Position numbers and translations under genes: made by a program. The notes below the pieces were generated by a model that ran no database searches, was not told the DNA's origin, and saw only the letters and a list, made by a program, of their open reading frames with translations. Below are positions 26,923 to 36,013 of a stretch of DNA of 64,000 bases, piece after piece (positions within the stretch are counted from its first letter, which is position 1; every line of letters begins with the position of its first letter). Source of the stretch: Comamonadaceae bacterium PBBC2 (GTDB taxonomy: Bacteria > Pseudomonadota > Gammaproteobacteria > Burkholderiales > Burkholderiaceae_C); assembly GCA_002255935.1 (NCBI GenBank), contig NKIO01000007.1:20154-84153 (forward strand), written 5' to 3'.

Positions 26923-27744
26923 TCAGTAATTTCCAGAATATGCAGCGGTACAGCCCAGCACCATGAAGTCGCGTATTTGAAAGCGACCCGTCATCGTGCG
27001 CAGCGCAAACCAACCCTTCAGGTAGGGCTGTGGGTCCGCATAGGCGAACACCAGCGTGTCATTGGCCCACCATTGCAACGTGGTGGGGTCGCCCGCCGTG
27101 GCTTTGCGCGAAACGATACGAACCTGCACGGCCTTATGGGCATGCAGGCGCGTAGCATCGGTGAGCGCACCTGCGCGATCCTCGGCGCTGGCCGTGGCGG
27201 GGGTTGCATAGCCGCTGATCTGCGTGCGCGCGTCACTGCCGTCGTAGCGGCGCAGGCGGGTGCTGGTATTGCTGTTGGCCCCAAAGCCCACGTAGTACAA
27301 GCGTAGTGGGTTGTAAGACGCGAGCGCCGCATCACGCTGGGTCATGGTCGGATTGCCATCGGGCACGGTGCTGTCTTGCGCGTTCCAGAACATATTCAGG
27401 TCCGACACCCGCTGTGTGAAGCCTCCCGCGTTGATCGGTAAGGGCGTCGCCTGAAAGCGAACCTCGTAGTCACCGCGCAGCGGTGTGCGAAACCACAGCG
27501 TGGCTCCCAAGGGCTGTTCAAACTCCATCACGCCGTCTTGTGCCGTAACGCGGCCCTTGGGGTCTTGCTGCTCGATCTGCCACTGCGCCAGGCCGTGCTG
27601 AAAGCCGTCGCCTGCGATGCGTTGCGGGGCAGCACCGTTGGCACAGTGCAATGCTGGCGCAATGCCCGCAGCCAAAACCTGGCAGCCAGGTACCAAGCAC
27701 ACAGCTAACAAGCACCGCCCAAAAAAAGTAGTCCATGCCTGCAT
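26923..27744 (-). CDS. Secreted DUF6250-like protein of the rhamnogalacturonan operon
   Basis: 273 aa with a signal peptide (FFGRCLLAVCLVPGCQVLAA). The body looks like a concanavalin-type jelly roll: GATLWFRTPLRGDYEVRFQA, DLNMFWNAQD, TLQWWANDTLVFAYADPQ. I assign it to DUF6250, a family found in pectin and RG-I loci, by memory of the pattern; its activity is not established and a lyase or carbohydrate-binding role is possible. The ATG at 27744 follows GTGAGG; a GTG at 27756 overlapping the upstream stop is the alternative. It is the last gene of the rhamnose operon. Confidence 0.6.
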   Translation of the reverse strand: MQAWTTFFGRCLLAVCLVPGCQVLAAGIAPALHCANGAAPQRIAGDGFQHGLAQWQIEQQDPKGRVTAQDGVMEFEQPLGATLWFRTPLRGDYEVRFQATPLPINAGGFTQRVSDLNMFWNAQDSTVPDGNPTMTQRDAALASYNPLRLYYVGFGANSNTSTRLRRYDGSDARTQISGYATPATASAEDRAGALTDATRLHAHKAVQVRIVSRKATAGDPTTLQWWANDTLVFAYADPQPYLKGWFALRTMTGRFQIRDFMVLGCTAAYSGNY

Positions 27745-27752
27745 CGGGGGCC

Positions 27753-28592
27753 TCACGGGTTTGCTGTGGCCAAACGCCGCGCTATCCAGTCCAGAGCCAG
27801 CGTGGGCCAGGCCTGCTGCGAGCCTCCCAGCTCGCGCAGCGCAAAGCCGTGGGGTGCATCGTTGAAGATATGGGCATCGAGTTGCAGCCCCGCGTCACGC
27901 GCAGACCGAATGAAGTTCAGCGCATGCTCGATGGGGACGATGGCGTCATGCAGGGCATAGGCCAGAAAGATGGGCATGGTGGGCAGGCCCTGTGGCTCGG
28001 CTGCCAAGCCAATAGGCCACGCGTTATAGAAGGCCTGTTTCTCCGGCGGCGGGAAATCAGGTTTGCCAACGGGTGCCTTGTAGTCGCGGTGGTTGGCATT
28101 GACTGGTGCGTACGCGATCAGCACGCCGCAGCCCTGTACCGCATGGTGTTGGCAACTCATCACACCGGCCAGGTGCCCACCCGAAGAGAGCCCCACATGC
28201 AGCAGCGGCAGTGGGGGCAGGGTGGCCAGATGGTCCAGCGCGCGCAGGCCGTCTTGCAGGGCAATGTCGAAGGGCCATGCGCTGCTGGGATCGTTGCCCT
28301 GCCCATTGCGCTGCCCCGGCAGCCGGTGCAGCAGCACATACGCATCGATGCCCTGGCTGTTGAGCCAACGTGCAATCTCCACGCCCTCTTTGTCATGCAC
28401 CAGTTGTAGGTAACCACCTCCCGCATAGACCAGGGCGCGGCCACGGGCTGTTGCAGATATTGGCATCGGCGCACGGTAGACATGCAACTCAGCCCGCGTG
28501 GGCTGTCGGCAAACGCGGTCGGGCCATGTGCCGTCGAGGCAGTTTGCTGCCCCCGCGCTCAGGGCAATGATTTCATCGGATTCAAAAATCAT
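27753..28592 (-). CDS. Alpha/beta hydrolase, probable cytoplasmic carbohydrate esterase
   Basis: 279 aa, no signal peptide. The ATG at 28592 overlaps the end of the upstream GH2 gene by 11 bp, so they are translated together; the longer track ORF is a shadow. The nucleophile elbow is GLSSGGHLAG, and the acid and base are likely in AYALHDAIVPIEHA and NDAPHGFAL. The oxyanion stretch (YAGGGYLQLVHDKEG) resembles HGGG-type acetylesterases. In this operon deacetylation of imported oligosaccharides or rhamnose-containing fragments is the likely job, but this is inference from context. Confidence 0.78.
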   Translation of the reverse strand: MIFESDEIIALSAGAANCLDGTWPDRVCRQPTRAELHVYRAPMPISATARGRALVYAGGGYLQLVHDKEGVEIARWLNSQGIDAYVLLHRLPGQRNGQGNDPSSAWPFDIALQDGLRALDHLATLPPLPLLHVGLSSGGHLAGVMSCQHHAVQGCGVLIAYAPVNANHRDYKAPVGKPDFPPPEKQAFYNAWPIGLAAEPQGLPTMPIFLAYALHDAIVPIEHALNFIRSARDAGLQLDAHIFNDAPHGFALRELGGSQQAWPTLALDWIARRLATANP

Positions 28593-30486
28593 CGTATGAC
28601 TTCTTGTTGGCTGTGAGTTCACGGTAGTGCCGGGCCAGCACGTCGAAAGCCAGCTTGCGCTGACCGGTTTCCGACAGCAGGCCCTTGCGGTTCCAGCCGT
28701 TCTGGAACACCGGGTGTTCACGGCGTGGGGAGCGAAAGTCCTTCAGCACCCAGGGCGACAGGCCGCGCAGGTTGGGTATTGTTTCCAACATGGCCAGCGT
28801 CGCTCGGTAGTAGTCGGCCTGAAATTCTTCGGACCATTTGCGCGGTGTGCCGCTTGCATCGTGGTGCCCAGCCAGCGCATCGGCACCAAACTCGGAGGCG
28901 ATCAAGGGTTTGTCGGTGGGCAGATCCCAGCGCAGTCCGGCCAGGTCTTTCAGTGTGTCATCGCCATACCAACCGGCATAGCTGTTGATGGCCATCACGT
29001 CCAGATACGGCAGCAGCGGGTCGGCGATGCGAATCGTGTTGCCTTCGCGCTTAACCAGCAGCGCAGCGCTGATCAGGCGGCCAGGGTCCAGCGCGCGCAA
29101 ATCGGCTGCCAGTGCCGCATGGAAACGGGTGCGGTTCTCGGCCACCGGGGTCTCGTTGCCCACACTCCACAGCACCAGTGCCGCACGGTTTCGGTCGCGG
29201 TATACGGTCTCGGCCTGCATGCGCCGGGCTTTGTCTCGCACGGCGGGGTTGTCCCAGTCCACCGTCCAGTAGACGGGGATCTCGCTCCATACCAGCAGGC
29301 CCAGTTCGTCTGCCGCACGCAGCATGGTTTCGCTGTGCGGGTAATGCGAAAGACGCACGTAGTTGCCGCCCAAACCTTGTTTGACCTCGGTCAGCAGCGC
29401 GCGTGCGGCCGCCGCGTCGATGCGGCGGGCCGGGTTGGCACCCAACTCTTCTTCGTGCAGCGAGACGCCGCGTAGAAAAACGGGTTTGCCGTTGAGCAGA
29501 ATCTCGTTGCCACGGACCGCGATGGTGCGAAAACCGATGCGGTCGTGCAGGTGATCCTGCGCACTGGCGAAATCAACCTGGTACAGCGTCGGCGCATCCG
29601 GCGACCAGCGCTTCAGGGCGTCGGGTGCGGGCAGGTCAAAGCGGGCCTCGCCCTGTGCATCGGTGTGCGCCGCAATCTGCAGGCCCAGGCTTGCGATGTG
29701 CAGCCGCACCGGCTGGTTGGCCGCTTGTGGACCATTGAGTTGCAGGCTGCCTTGCAAGCGGCCCGTCTGGGTCAGTTGCAGCGTTGCGTCGTCGATGAAG
29801 GTGGCGGGAGTGTGGATCAATCGCACGGGGCGGGTGATGCCGCCGTACAAATCCCAGTCGGTGATTTCGCCAGGAATGGTTTGCGCATCGTGTTTGGAAT
29901 CAACACCGACGACCAGGCGGTTGTCGCTGGCGCGCAGTTGCTCGGTTACCTCCAGCACAAAGGGCGTGAAGCCGCCCTCGTGCTGGCCAATCTTGTGCCC
30001 GTTGAGGTAAACGTAGGCGCGGTAGTTAACCGCCTCAAAACGCAAAAAGCTGCGCTGACCAGCCTTGGGTGCGGCATCGAAGCGGCGTTGTAACCAGATC
30101 AGGCCGTCGTAGTAACGCAGCTCGGATGCTGCGGCGTTCCACGCGCCGGGAATCTCCATGGTCGGGCCACGGTCCAGGTCGAATTCGAAAAAGTCGGTGC
30201 CACCCTGGGCCTCGGCTGTGGCGATATCGACATCGCGATAGCGCTGCATGCGCGACTTGGCAACCCAGCCATTGATGTCGTTCAGGCCGGTGCGGTACAG
30301 GTCTTTGGAGTAGGTCCAGCGGCCAGACAGATCGATGCTCTGTTCGCGGTTGGCCGCACCGGTTAACAGCAGCGCAGGGCGCAACTGCGGTTGTGACGGT
30401 GACGTTGGCGGCTCGGCCGTGTGAGCTGACCCTACTGAGAGAATTAGCGCAAGCGCCAGTACATATCGCGTTACGCAGCGCATCAT
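28582..30486 (-). CDS. Glycoside hydrolase family 2, beta-glucuronidase-like, secreted
   Basis: 634 aa with a signal peptide (MMRCVTRYVLALALILSVGSAHTA), so periplasmic. The N-terminal sugar-binding jelly roll (GAWNAAASELRYYDGLIWLQ) and Ig-like domain precede a TIM barrel in which the acid/base Glu lies in SVGNETPV and the nucleophile Glu in IASEFGADALAGHHD; the latter block resembles beta-glucuronidases. The substrate could be glucuronic acid or galactose side groups of RG-I. It starts 11 bp after rhaM and overlaps the following esterase gene. Confidence 0.88.
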   Translation of the reverse strand: MMRCVTRYVLALALILSVGSAHTAEPPTSPSQPQLRPALLLTGAANREQSIDLSGRWTYSKDLYRTGLNDINGWVAKSRMQRYRDVDIATAEAQGGTDFFEFDLDRGPTMEIPGAWNAAASELRYYDGLIWLQRRFDAAPKAGQRSFLRFEAVNYRAYVYLNGHKIGQHEGGFTPFVLEVTEQLRASDNRLVVGVDSKHDAQTIPGEITDWDLYGGITRPVRLIHTPATFIDDATLQLTQTGRLQGSLQLNGPQAANQPVRLHIASLGLQIAAHTDAQGEARFDLPAPDALKRWSPDAPTLYQVDFASAQDHLHDRIGFRTIAVRGNEILLNGKPVFLRGVSLHEEELGANPARRIDAAAARALLTEVKQGLGGNYVRLSHYPHSETMLRAADELGLLVWSEIPVYWTVDWDNPAVRDKARRMQAETVYRDRNRAALVLWSVGNETPVAENRTRFHAALAADLRALDPGRLISAALLVKREGNTIRIADPLLPYLDVMAINSYAGWYGDDTLKDLAGLRWDLPTDKPLIASEFGADALAGHHDASGTPRKWSEEFQADYYRATLAMLETIPNLRGLSPWVLKDFRSPRREHPVFQNGWNRKGLLSETGQRKLAFDVLARHYRELTANKKSYDDF

Positions 30487-30497
30487 GGCTGTTCTCT

Positions 30498-30836
30498 TCA
30501 GTCGAAATGGAACATGGGCTGGAGCGTCCATTGCCGGGGCTTGTTGTCGGGCTCGACCTCCATCAGGTCGGCCATGTAGTCCCACCAGCGCCGCATCACC
30601 GGCTGCAGGGGCAGGGCGGTAAAACCAGCGTCATGGTCGGCACCGGGTCGACGTTTGAGCACGGCAAAGAGGCTGAGCGTGTCTTCATCCAAAAAGATGG
30701 AGTAGTCGTAAATGCCAGCGCCGCGCAGTGCCTCGGCCAGATCGGGCCAGAGCGTGTCATGGCGCTTTTTGTACTCCTCCACATGGCCGGGCTTGAGCTG
30801 CATCTTGAAGGCCAGGTTCTCGGCGGGGATGGTCAT
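30498..30836 (-). CDS. rhaM: L-rhamnose mutarotase
   Basis: 112 aa, the normal size of RhaM. It interconverts alpha and beta anomers of L-rhamnose for the isomerase. Family landmarks are FKMQLKPGHVEEYKKRHDTLWPDL (with the catalytic His in KKRHD), YSIFLDEDTLSLFAV and the C-terminal RRWWDYMADLMEVEPDN. The ATG at 30836 overlaps the GH28 stop by ATGA; the upstream extension in the track is spurious. Its presence inside the operon links GH28 and GH2 to rhamnose metabolism. Confidence 0.94.
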   Translation of the reverse strand: MTIPAENLAFKMQLKPGHVEEYKKRHDTLWPDLAEALRGAGIYDYSIFLDEDTLSLFAVLKRRPGADHDAGFTALPLQPVMRRWWDYMADLMEVEPDNKPRQWTLQPMFHFD

Positions 30837-32251
30837 AGTTGGTCCTGTTGTGCAAAGCTGAGTGACGATACATCGCGGCGGGCGCACTGTGCATCCACGC
30901 TAAAACTACCCACTGGCAAACCTTGCACGCTTAAGGGGCCGGGTGCTTCGGGCAGTTGCACCGTCTGGCCCTGTGCCAAAGTCAAGCAGGTGTCAAAAAA
31001 GCGCCAGGCGTGGGCATCGTGAATATGGCCACCCGCGTGCGCTTCGATGTCAATATCCTTGAACGTGAAACGCTCCAGTGGTGCCTCGGGGAAGCCATCC
31101 ACTTCAAACGCAGTGGACGCGCCGGTAGCGCGCAGTGCCGATATCTCTACATCCCGAAAGCGGGCCTTGCCAAGGGCCTCGGGCACCGGGGTTGCCAGCA
31201 CGTGCCAGTGCGCGGGGATCGTGCCCTGGCTATCGCATTCGCCCGGCGGTATGGCGGCATAGCTGTAGCTGGGGTTCCAGTTCATCATCACGCGCAACAC
31301 CACCGGCACGTTCACCATCGTGATGTCGTGCAGCCTAAGCCGCTCTCCAAAACCCCCACGGCTGCGGGCCGACTTGAACAAAATACCCACCGGTACTGGG
31401 TCTAGTACGGTGATGCCATGGACCTCGATATTGCGAAAGCCGCCGGAGGTTTCACTGCCAAAGGTCACACCGGCAGCGCCGTCACGCACGATGCAGTCGC
31501 GCACGATCACATCTTCGGTGCAGCGAGCCACGCGCAGGCCGTCGGCATCGCGCCCGGCCTTGAAGCACAGGGCATCGTCGTTGACGGCAATGTCAGCATG
31601 CTGCACCAGCACGTGTTGCGAGGAATCAATGTCAATGCCGTCGGTGGACGGGCCACGGCCATCTTCGTTGTTGCGGATGGTGACGCGGTCCACGCTCACA
31701 TGCGTCGAGTAGCAAATGTGCAGGGTCCAGAAGCCCGAGCGGCGCAGCAGCAAGCCACCGCCAATGTGTACCCGCGTGGAGTTAAAGACTTGTAGCAAAC
31801 GCGGGCGGCAGGCGTCGTAGTCAGAAGCCCAGCGCAGGCCGCGCGGCTCATAAGTCTGTCGCAGCGCCCAGTAGCTGTCCCAAAAGATTTTGCCGTTGCC
31901 GTCTATCGTGCCTTCGCCCGTGATGGCCACGTCGCTTTGTTCGTAGACATTGACCAAGGCTGCGGGCCAGACCATCTCAATGCCCGCCACGCGGGTGGGT
32001 AGCACGGGATAGTCTTCAATACGCTTTGAGCCCATAAGCGTGACACCAGGATCCATACGCAGCGTGACACCGCTTTTAACAAACAGAGACCCGGTCAAGT
32101 AGGTGCCGGGCGCGAAGACAACGGTGCCGCCATCCGCCAACGCGGCGGCGTCTATGGCGCGCTGGATGGCGGCGGTGTTGAGGGTGGTGCCATCACCTAC
32201 GGCACCGAAATCCCCCGCCTGAAAACTAGAGTCCGGCTCAGACGATTCCAC
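30833..32251 (-). CDS. Glycoside hydrolase family 28, cytoplasmic galacturonidase-like
   Basis: 472 aa from a GTG at 32251. I chose this start because GGAG lies 9 bp upstream and because it overlaps the rhaI stop by 14 bp; the track start at 32341 lies deep inside rhaI. No signal peptide is present. The right-handed beta-helix of GH28 begins with GDFGAVGDGTTLNTAAIQRA, and catalytic blocks STDGIDIDSS and NDDALCFKAG supply the Asp residues; VTFGSETSGG follows. The absence of export suggests a hydrolase of short imported oligosaccharides, such as a rhamnogalacturonan galacturonohydrolase, rather than a depolymerase. Confidence 0.88.
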   Translation of the reverse strand: MESSEPDSSFQAGDFGAVGDGTTLNTAAIQRAIDAAALADGGTVVFAPGTYLTGSLFVKSGVTLRMDPGVTLMGSKRIEDYPVLPTRVAGIEMVWPAALVNVYEQSDVAITGEGTIDGNGKIFWDSYWALRQTYEPRGLRWASDYDACRPRLLQVFNSTRVHIGGGLLLRRSGFWTLHICYSTHVSVDRVTIRNNEDGRGPSTDGIDIDSSQHVLVQHADIAVNDDALCFKAGRDADGLRVARCTEDVIVRDCIVRDGAAGVTFGSETSGGFRNIEVHGITVLDPVPVGILFKSARSRGGFGERLRLHDITMVNVPVVLRVMMNWNPSYSYAAIPPGECDSQGTIPAHWHVLATPVPEALGKARFRDVEISALRATGASTAFEVDGFPEAPLERFTFKDIDIEAHAGGHIHDAHAWRFFDTCLTLAQGQTVQLPEAPGPLSVQGLPVGSFSVDAQCARRDVSSLSFAQQDQL

Positions 32252-33533
32252 TGCCGCTGGCTCCAGCCTTGGCGGGGCGTGCCACGGCGGCTTGGGCGCG
32301 GTAACCCGCAGCGCGGTAGCAGGCCACGGGGTCGGCTGCACCGCCGCTGCGCACGCGTGCCATGGCCAAAATGGCGCTCACGTCGGTGCGATAGGCGCGC
32401 TTCAGTGTTTGGGCGGCTTGCAATACGTCATTGCTTTCTTGGTGGCCCGCCAGCTCCTGGCGATTGACCAGGGCCGATTGCACAAACGCGCGCTGCACTT
32501 CGCTGGCGCTGCTCATCAGGCTTTCAATCGGGTCGGTCACATTGTGCGATTGGTCCAGCATGTACGAGGGCTTGAAGGACGCACCGTCGCGCTGGGCTGC
32601 ATCGGCCAGTTCGTTGAAGACAAGGAACAGCTGGAAGGGGTTGATGCTGCCGGAGTCCAGATCGTCGTCGCCGTACTTGCTGTCATTGAAGTGGAAACCA
32701 CCCAGCTTGCCGAACTGCGCCAGGCGCGCCACGATCATCTCGATATTGGTGTTGGGCGCGTGGTGGCCCAGGTCTACCAGGCACTTGGCTTTGGGGCCGA
32801 GCTCCGTGGCGCAGGCGTAGCTGGTGCCCCAGTCGGCAATGGTGGTGGCGTAAAAGGCAGGCTCAAAGAGCTTGTGCTCAATGAAGACTTGCCAATCGGC
32901 GGGCAGTGCGGCGTAGATGGACTTCATGCTGTCCAAGTAACGCTCTAGCGCACCGCGCAGATTGCTCTGGCCGGGGAAGTTGGCACCGTCGCCCACCCAT
33001 ACGGTCAGGCCCTTGGAGCCCAGCGCCTGGCCGAGTTGGATGCACTCGATGTTGTGCTCTACCGCTTGCGCCCGTGCAGCCGCGCTATTGGCGGTTAGGC
33101 TGCCAAACTTGTAGGTGTGGGCCTGATCGGCCTGGTCCTGAAAGGTATTGGAGTTGACCAGATCGAAGCTCAGGCCCAGTGCGCTAGCTTCTTCGCGCAA
33201 GCCAGCAGCGTCGCTAGGTTGGTCCCAAGGGAAGTGCAACGACACGGTGGGCGTGGCTTGTGTGAGCTGGTTGATCACTGCACAGTCTTGCAGCTTCTCT
33301 TGCACATTGCGCGGCTCACCCAGGCCCGGAAAGCGCGCAAAGCGGGTGCCGCCCGTGCCCACACCCCAGCTGGGCAATGCCACTGCAAAAGTCTGAGCCT
33401 GCTGCGTGATCTGTTCAATATCCAGGCCGCGCCGCTGCAGCATGCCGCCCAGGGCCGCGTAGTCGGCGTCCAGGTTGGCGCGCAATGCGCCGTTGTGTTC
33501 GGCCACCAGGCCGGTGTCGATGGGGTAGTCCAT
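32238..33533 (-). CDS. rhaI: L-rhamnose isomerase, RhaI type
   Basis: 431 aa. It converts L-rhamnose to L-rhamnulose. The sequence matches the xylose-isomerase-like TIM-barrel rhamnose isomerases known from Pseudomonas stutzeri, not the E. coli RhaA type: SWGVGTGGTRFARFPG, HKLFEPAFYATTI, CLVDLGHHAPNTNIE and GGFHFNDSKYGDDDLD contain the metal-binding Glu, Asp and His residues. AGGAGA precedes the ATG. It lies 41 bp after rhaD and its end overlaps the GH28 gene, so it is the second gene of the operon. Confidence 0.95.
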   Translation of the reverse strand: MDYPIDTGLVAEHNGALRANLDADYAALGGMLQRRGLDIEQITQQAQTFAVALPSWGVGTGGTRFARFPGLGEPRNVQEKLQDCAVINQLTQATPTVSLHFPWDQPSDAAGLREEASALGLSFDLVNSNTFQDQADQAHTYKFGSLTANSAAARAQAVEHNIECIQLGQALGSKGLTVWVGDGANFPGQSNLRGALERYLDSMKSIYAALPADWQVFIEHKLFEPAFYATTIADWGTSYACATELGPKAKCLVDLGHHAPNTNIEMIVARLAQFGKLGGFHFNDSKYGDDDLDSGSINPFQLFLVFNELADAAQRDGASFKPSYMLDQSHNVTDPIESLMSSASEVQRAFVQSALVNRQELAGHQESNDVLQAAQTLKRAYRTDVSAILAMARVRSGGAADPVACYRAAGYRAQAAVARPAKAGASGSGIV

Positions 33534-33574
33534 TTTTTGTCTCCTAACGCTTTTTGTTATCGGGTTTATCGGAT

Positions 33575-35683
33575 CTATCGCGTAAAGGCGGCAGCATTGC
33601 CCGCGTCAACATTGATGATGTTGCCCGTGCTCTTACCCGCCTTGTCGCTGGCCAGAAAGTACACCGCCTCGGCAATATCCTCAGGCAATACGCTGAGCTT
33701 GAGCATGCTGCGCTGGCGGTAGAAGTCCTCGATGTCGTCCGATTCGATCTTGTTCGATGCGGCACGCTCTTCCTTCCACTTGCCATCCCAAATGCGCGAG
33801 CCACGGATCACCGCATCGGGGTTCACCACATTGACGCGTATGCCATGGGCCGCACCTTCCAGTGCGACACAGCGGGCCAAGTGAATTTCAGCTGCCTTGG
33901 CCGTGCAGTAGGCCGATGCGCCCGCTGAGGCCACCAGACCATTTTTGCTGGCCACAAAGACCATGCTGCCGCCGGTCTTCTGCAGCTTCATGGTGCGGAA
34001 GGCGGCGCGGCTGACCAGGAAGTAGCCGGTCACCAAAATATTCTGGTTGCGGTTCCAGATGTCCAACGAGGTGTCTTCCAGTGGCGCGGCCGAGGCGATG
34101 CCGGCATTGGAGACGAGGATGTCTACGCCACCAAAGCGCAGCGCGGTCGCGCTGAGGATGCCGTCCACGTCGGCTTCCGAGGTGATGTCGGCGCGGCAGA
34201 TGGCGACGTTGTCACGGCTGGAGCTCTTGAGCAGATTGCCTTGTGCGGCTTCGAGCGCGTCGGCGTCAATGTCGGTCAACATCACACACGCGCCTTCATT
34301 GAGCAGTTGGCGTGCTACGGCTTGACCAATGCCACCTGCACCACCCGTAACCAGGGCAACACGTCCGGCCAGGCTCTTGGGCTTGGGCATGCGTTGCAGC
34401 TTGGCTTCTTCCAGTAGCCAGTATTCGATGTTGAAGGCCTCTTGTTCGGCCAGGCCGACATAGGTGTCCACACCATTGGCACCGCGCATTACGTTGATCG
34501 CATTGATATAAAACTCGGCGGCAATGCGCGCCGTAGCCTTGTCCTTGGCAAAGGACAACATGCCAACGCCAGGGATCAAGTAGATGATGGGGTTGGCATC
34601 GCGCACGGCTGGGCTGCTGGGGTTCTTGCAGCGCTCGTGGTAGGCGCGGTAGTCGGCGCGGTAGGCTTCGAGGGCCGTGTCCAGGCCGGCCAAGAGCGCA
34701 TCAAAGTCTGGTGCGGCGGGGTTCAAGTCCAGCACCAGGGGGCGAATCTTGGTGCGCAAGAAATGGTCGGGGCAGGATGTGCCTAACGCGGCCAGGGCTT
34801 GCAGGTCATTGCTACACACAAATTGCAGCACGGCATCGCTGTCATCAAAGTGGCCCAATTTGTACTCGTCCTTGCTGATCTTGCCGCGCAGGATGGGCAT
34901 CAGGCGGGCAGCCATGTCGGCACGCGCTTCAGGTGCCAGCACATTGGACTTAGCACCACCAAAGGCAGGCTGCTTGCTGTTCTCTTGCAGCCAATCTTCG
35001 GCCGTGCGAATCATGGCCAGGGTATTCTCGTAGCAGCTCTTGGCGGTATCGCCCCAAGTAAACAGCCCATGGCCCTCCAGAATGATGCCCTTCAGGTCCG
35101 GCTGCTCTTTGGATACGGCTTCCAGTTTCAAGCCCAGGTCGTAACCTGGGCGCTGCCAAGGCAGCCAGCCGAGTGCGCCACCAAAAATGCTTTGGGTCAG
35201 CGTCTTGCTGTTCGCGCACGCGGCAATCGCGATGATGGCATCCGGGTGCATGTGGTCCACATGGGCCCGGTTGATGTAGGCGTGCAGTGGCGTGTCGATA
35301 CTGGCCGCGCGCGGGTTCAAATTGAAGGTGCAATGGGGCAGGTAGTCCACCATTTCGTCTTCCAGCTCCAGGCCACGGTAGCGGCCTTTCAGGGCCCGCA
35401 GCTTGTCCATGTACAGGGTCGAAAAGCCATCGAGCTTGATGCTGCCCAAATCACCACCCGAGCCCTTGACCCACAGTACTTCCACTTGCTCGCCGGTCAG
35501 GTGATCCTTCATCATGACCTTGGCCGAGGTATTGCCGCCGCCGAAGTTGGTCACGCGCAAATCAGACCCCAGCAGATTGGAGCGGTAGAGCAACAGCTCG
35601 GGCTCACCCATCGTGGCGGCGCGGGCATCGTCCCACAGTGAGTTGATCGGTTCCCGGGTTGGGGCTTGTACAAGTGCAGTCAT
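33575..35683 (-). CDS. rhaD: Bifunctional rhamnulose-1-phosphate aldolase / lactaldehyde dehydrogenase (SDR)
   Basis: 702 aa fusion. Residues ~1-430 form a class II aldolase domain (NFGGGNTSAKV, LWVKGSGGDLG, HMHPDAIIAIAAC, EGHGLFTWGDT), which splits rhamnulose-1-phosphate into lactaldehyde and DHAP. Residues ~440-702 form a short-chain dehydrogenase with the nucleotide loop TGGAGGIGQAVA and catalytic Tyr/Lys in YCTAKAAE (~residue 590), expected to oxidise lactaldehyde. AGGTGAAAAG precedes the ATG. It is the first gene of the rhamnose operon and is divergent from the DeoR regulator across 330 bp. Homologues include YuxG of Bacillus and the rhizobial rhamnose cluster protein. Confidence 0.95.
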   Translation of the reverse strand: MTALVQAPTREPINSLWDDARAATMGEPELLLYRSNLLGSDLRVTNFGGGNTSAKVMMKDHLTGEQVEVLWVKGSGGDLGSIKLDGFSTLYMDKLRALKGRYRGLELEDEMVDYLPHCTFNLNPRAASIDTPLHAYINRAHVDHMHPDAIIAIAACANSKTLTQSIFGGALGWLPWQRPGYDLGLKLEAVSKEQPDLKGIILEGHGLFTWGDTAKSCYENTLAMIRTAEDWLQENSKQPAFGGAKSNVLAPEARADMAARLMPILRGKISKDEYKLGHFDDSDAVLQFVCSNDLQALAALGTSCPDHFLRTKIRPLVLDLNPAAPDFDALLAGLDTALEAYRADYRAYHERCKNPSSPAVRDANPIIYLIPGVGMLSFAKDKATARIAAEFYINAINVMRGANGVDTYVGLAEQEAFNIEYWLLEEAKLQRMPKPKSLAGRVALVTGGAGGIGQAVARQLLNEGACVMLTDIDADALEAAQGNLLKSSSRDNVAICRADITSEADVDGILSATALRFGGVDILVSNAGIASAAPLEDTSLDIWNRNQNILVTGYFLVSRAAFRTMKLQKTGGSMVFVASKNGLVASAGASAYCTAKAAEIHLARCVALEGAAHGIRVNVVNPDAVIRGSRIWDGKWKEERAASNKIESDDIEDFYRQRSMLKLSVLPEDIAEAVYFLASDKAGKSTGNIINVDAGNAAAFTR

Positions 35684-36013
35684 CTTTTCACCTAAGTTGA
35701 ACTCAAAAATTGGGAGGGCACCGTTGCAAATTCCATGCGTTCTGGCGTGGACAAACTGCGTGACCGGCCGCTAGTGTCAGCGCAAATCTGCCTGCGTTGT
35801 TCAGTGCCGCGCTGTTAAATCAAAAGGATGATTGATTGCGGCTGGGCATGGCGATCGAAATCTAAACAATCATTTTCATGACCGGAATTTGATTGATATT
35901 GCTGCTGCGTTGCGGTAACGTGCGCTTCGACTGAAGACTTGCGCACAAGCTTGCGCGGTGACGATTGCATCGAAAACCAGGGGTGGTGGCTGGGATTTTG
36001 AAGAGAGACAAAA
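35684..36013. promoter_or_regulatory. Divergent control region of the rhamnose operon with repeated TGATTG motifs
   Basis: 330 bp without a gene between rhaD and the DeoR gene. TGATTGATTGC at 35829-35839 and TGATTGATATTGC at 35890-35902 are related direct repeats about 60 bp apart; a third TGATTG lies between them on the opposite strand (35867-35872). This spacing would suit DeoR-type tetramer binding. The rest shows no further clear structure. Confidence 0.5.
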
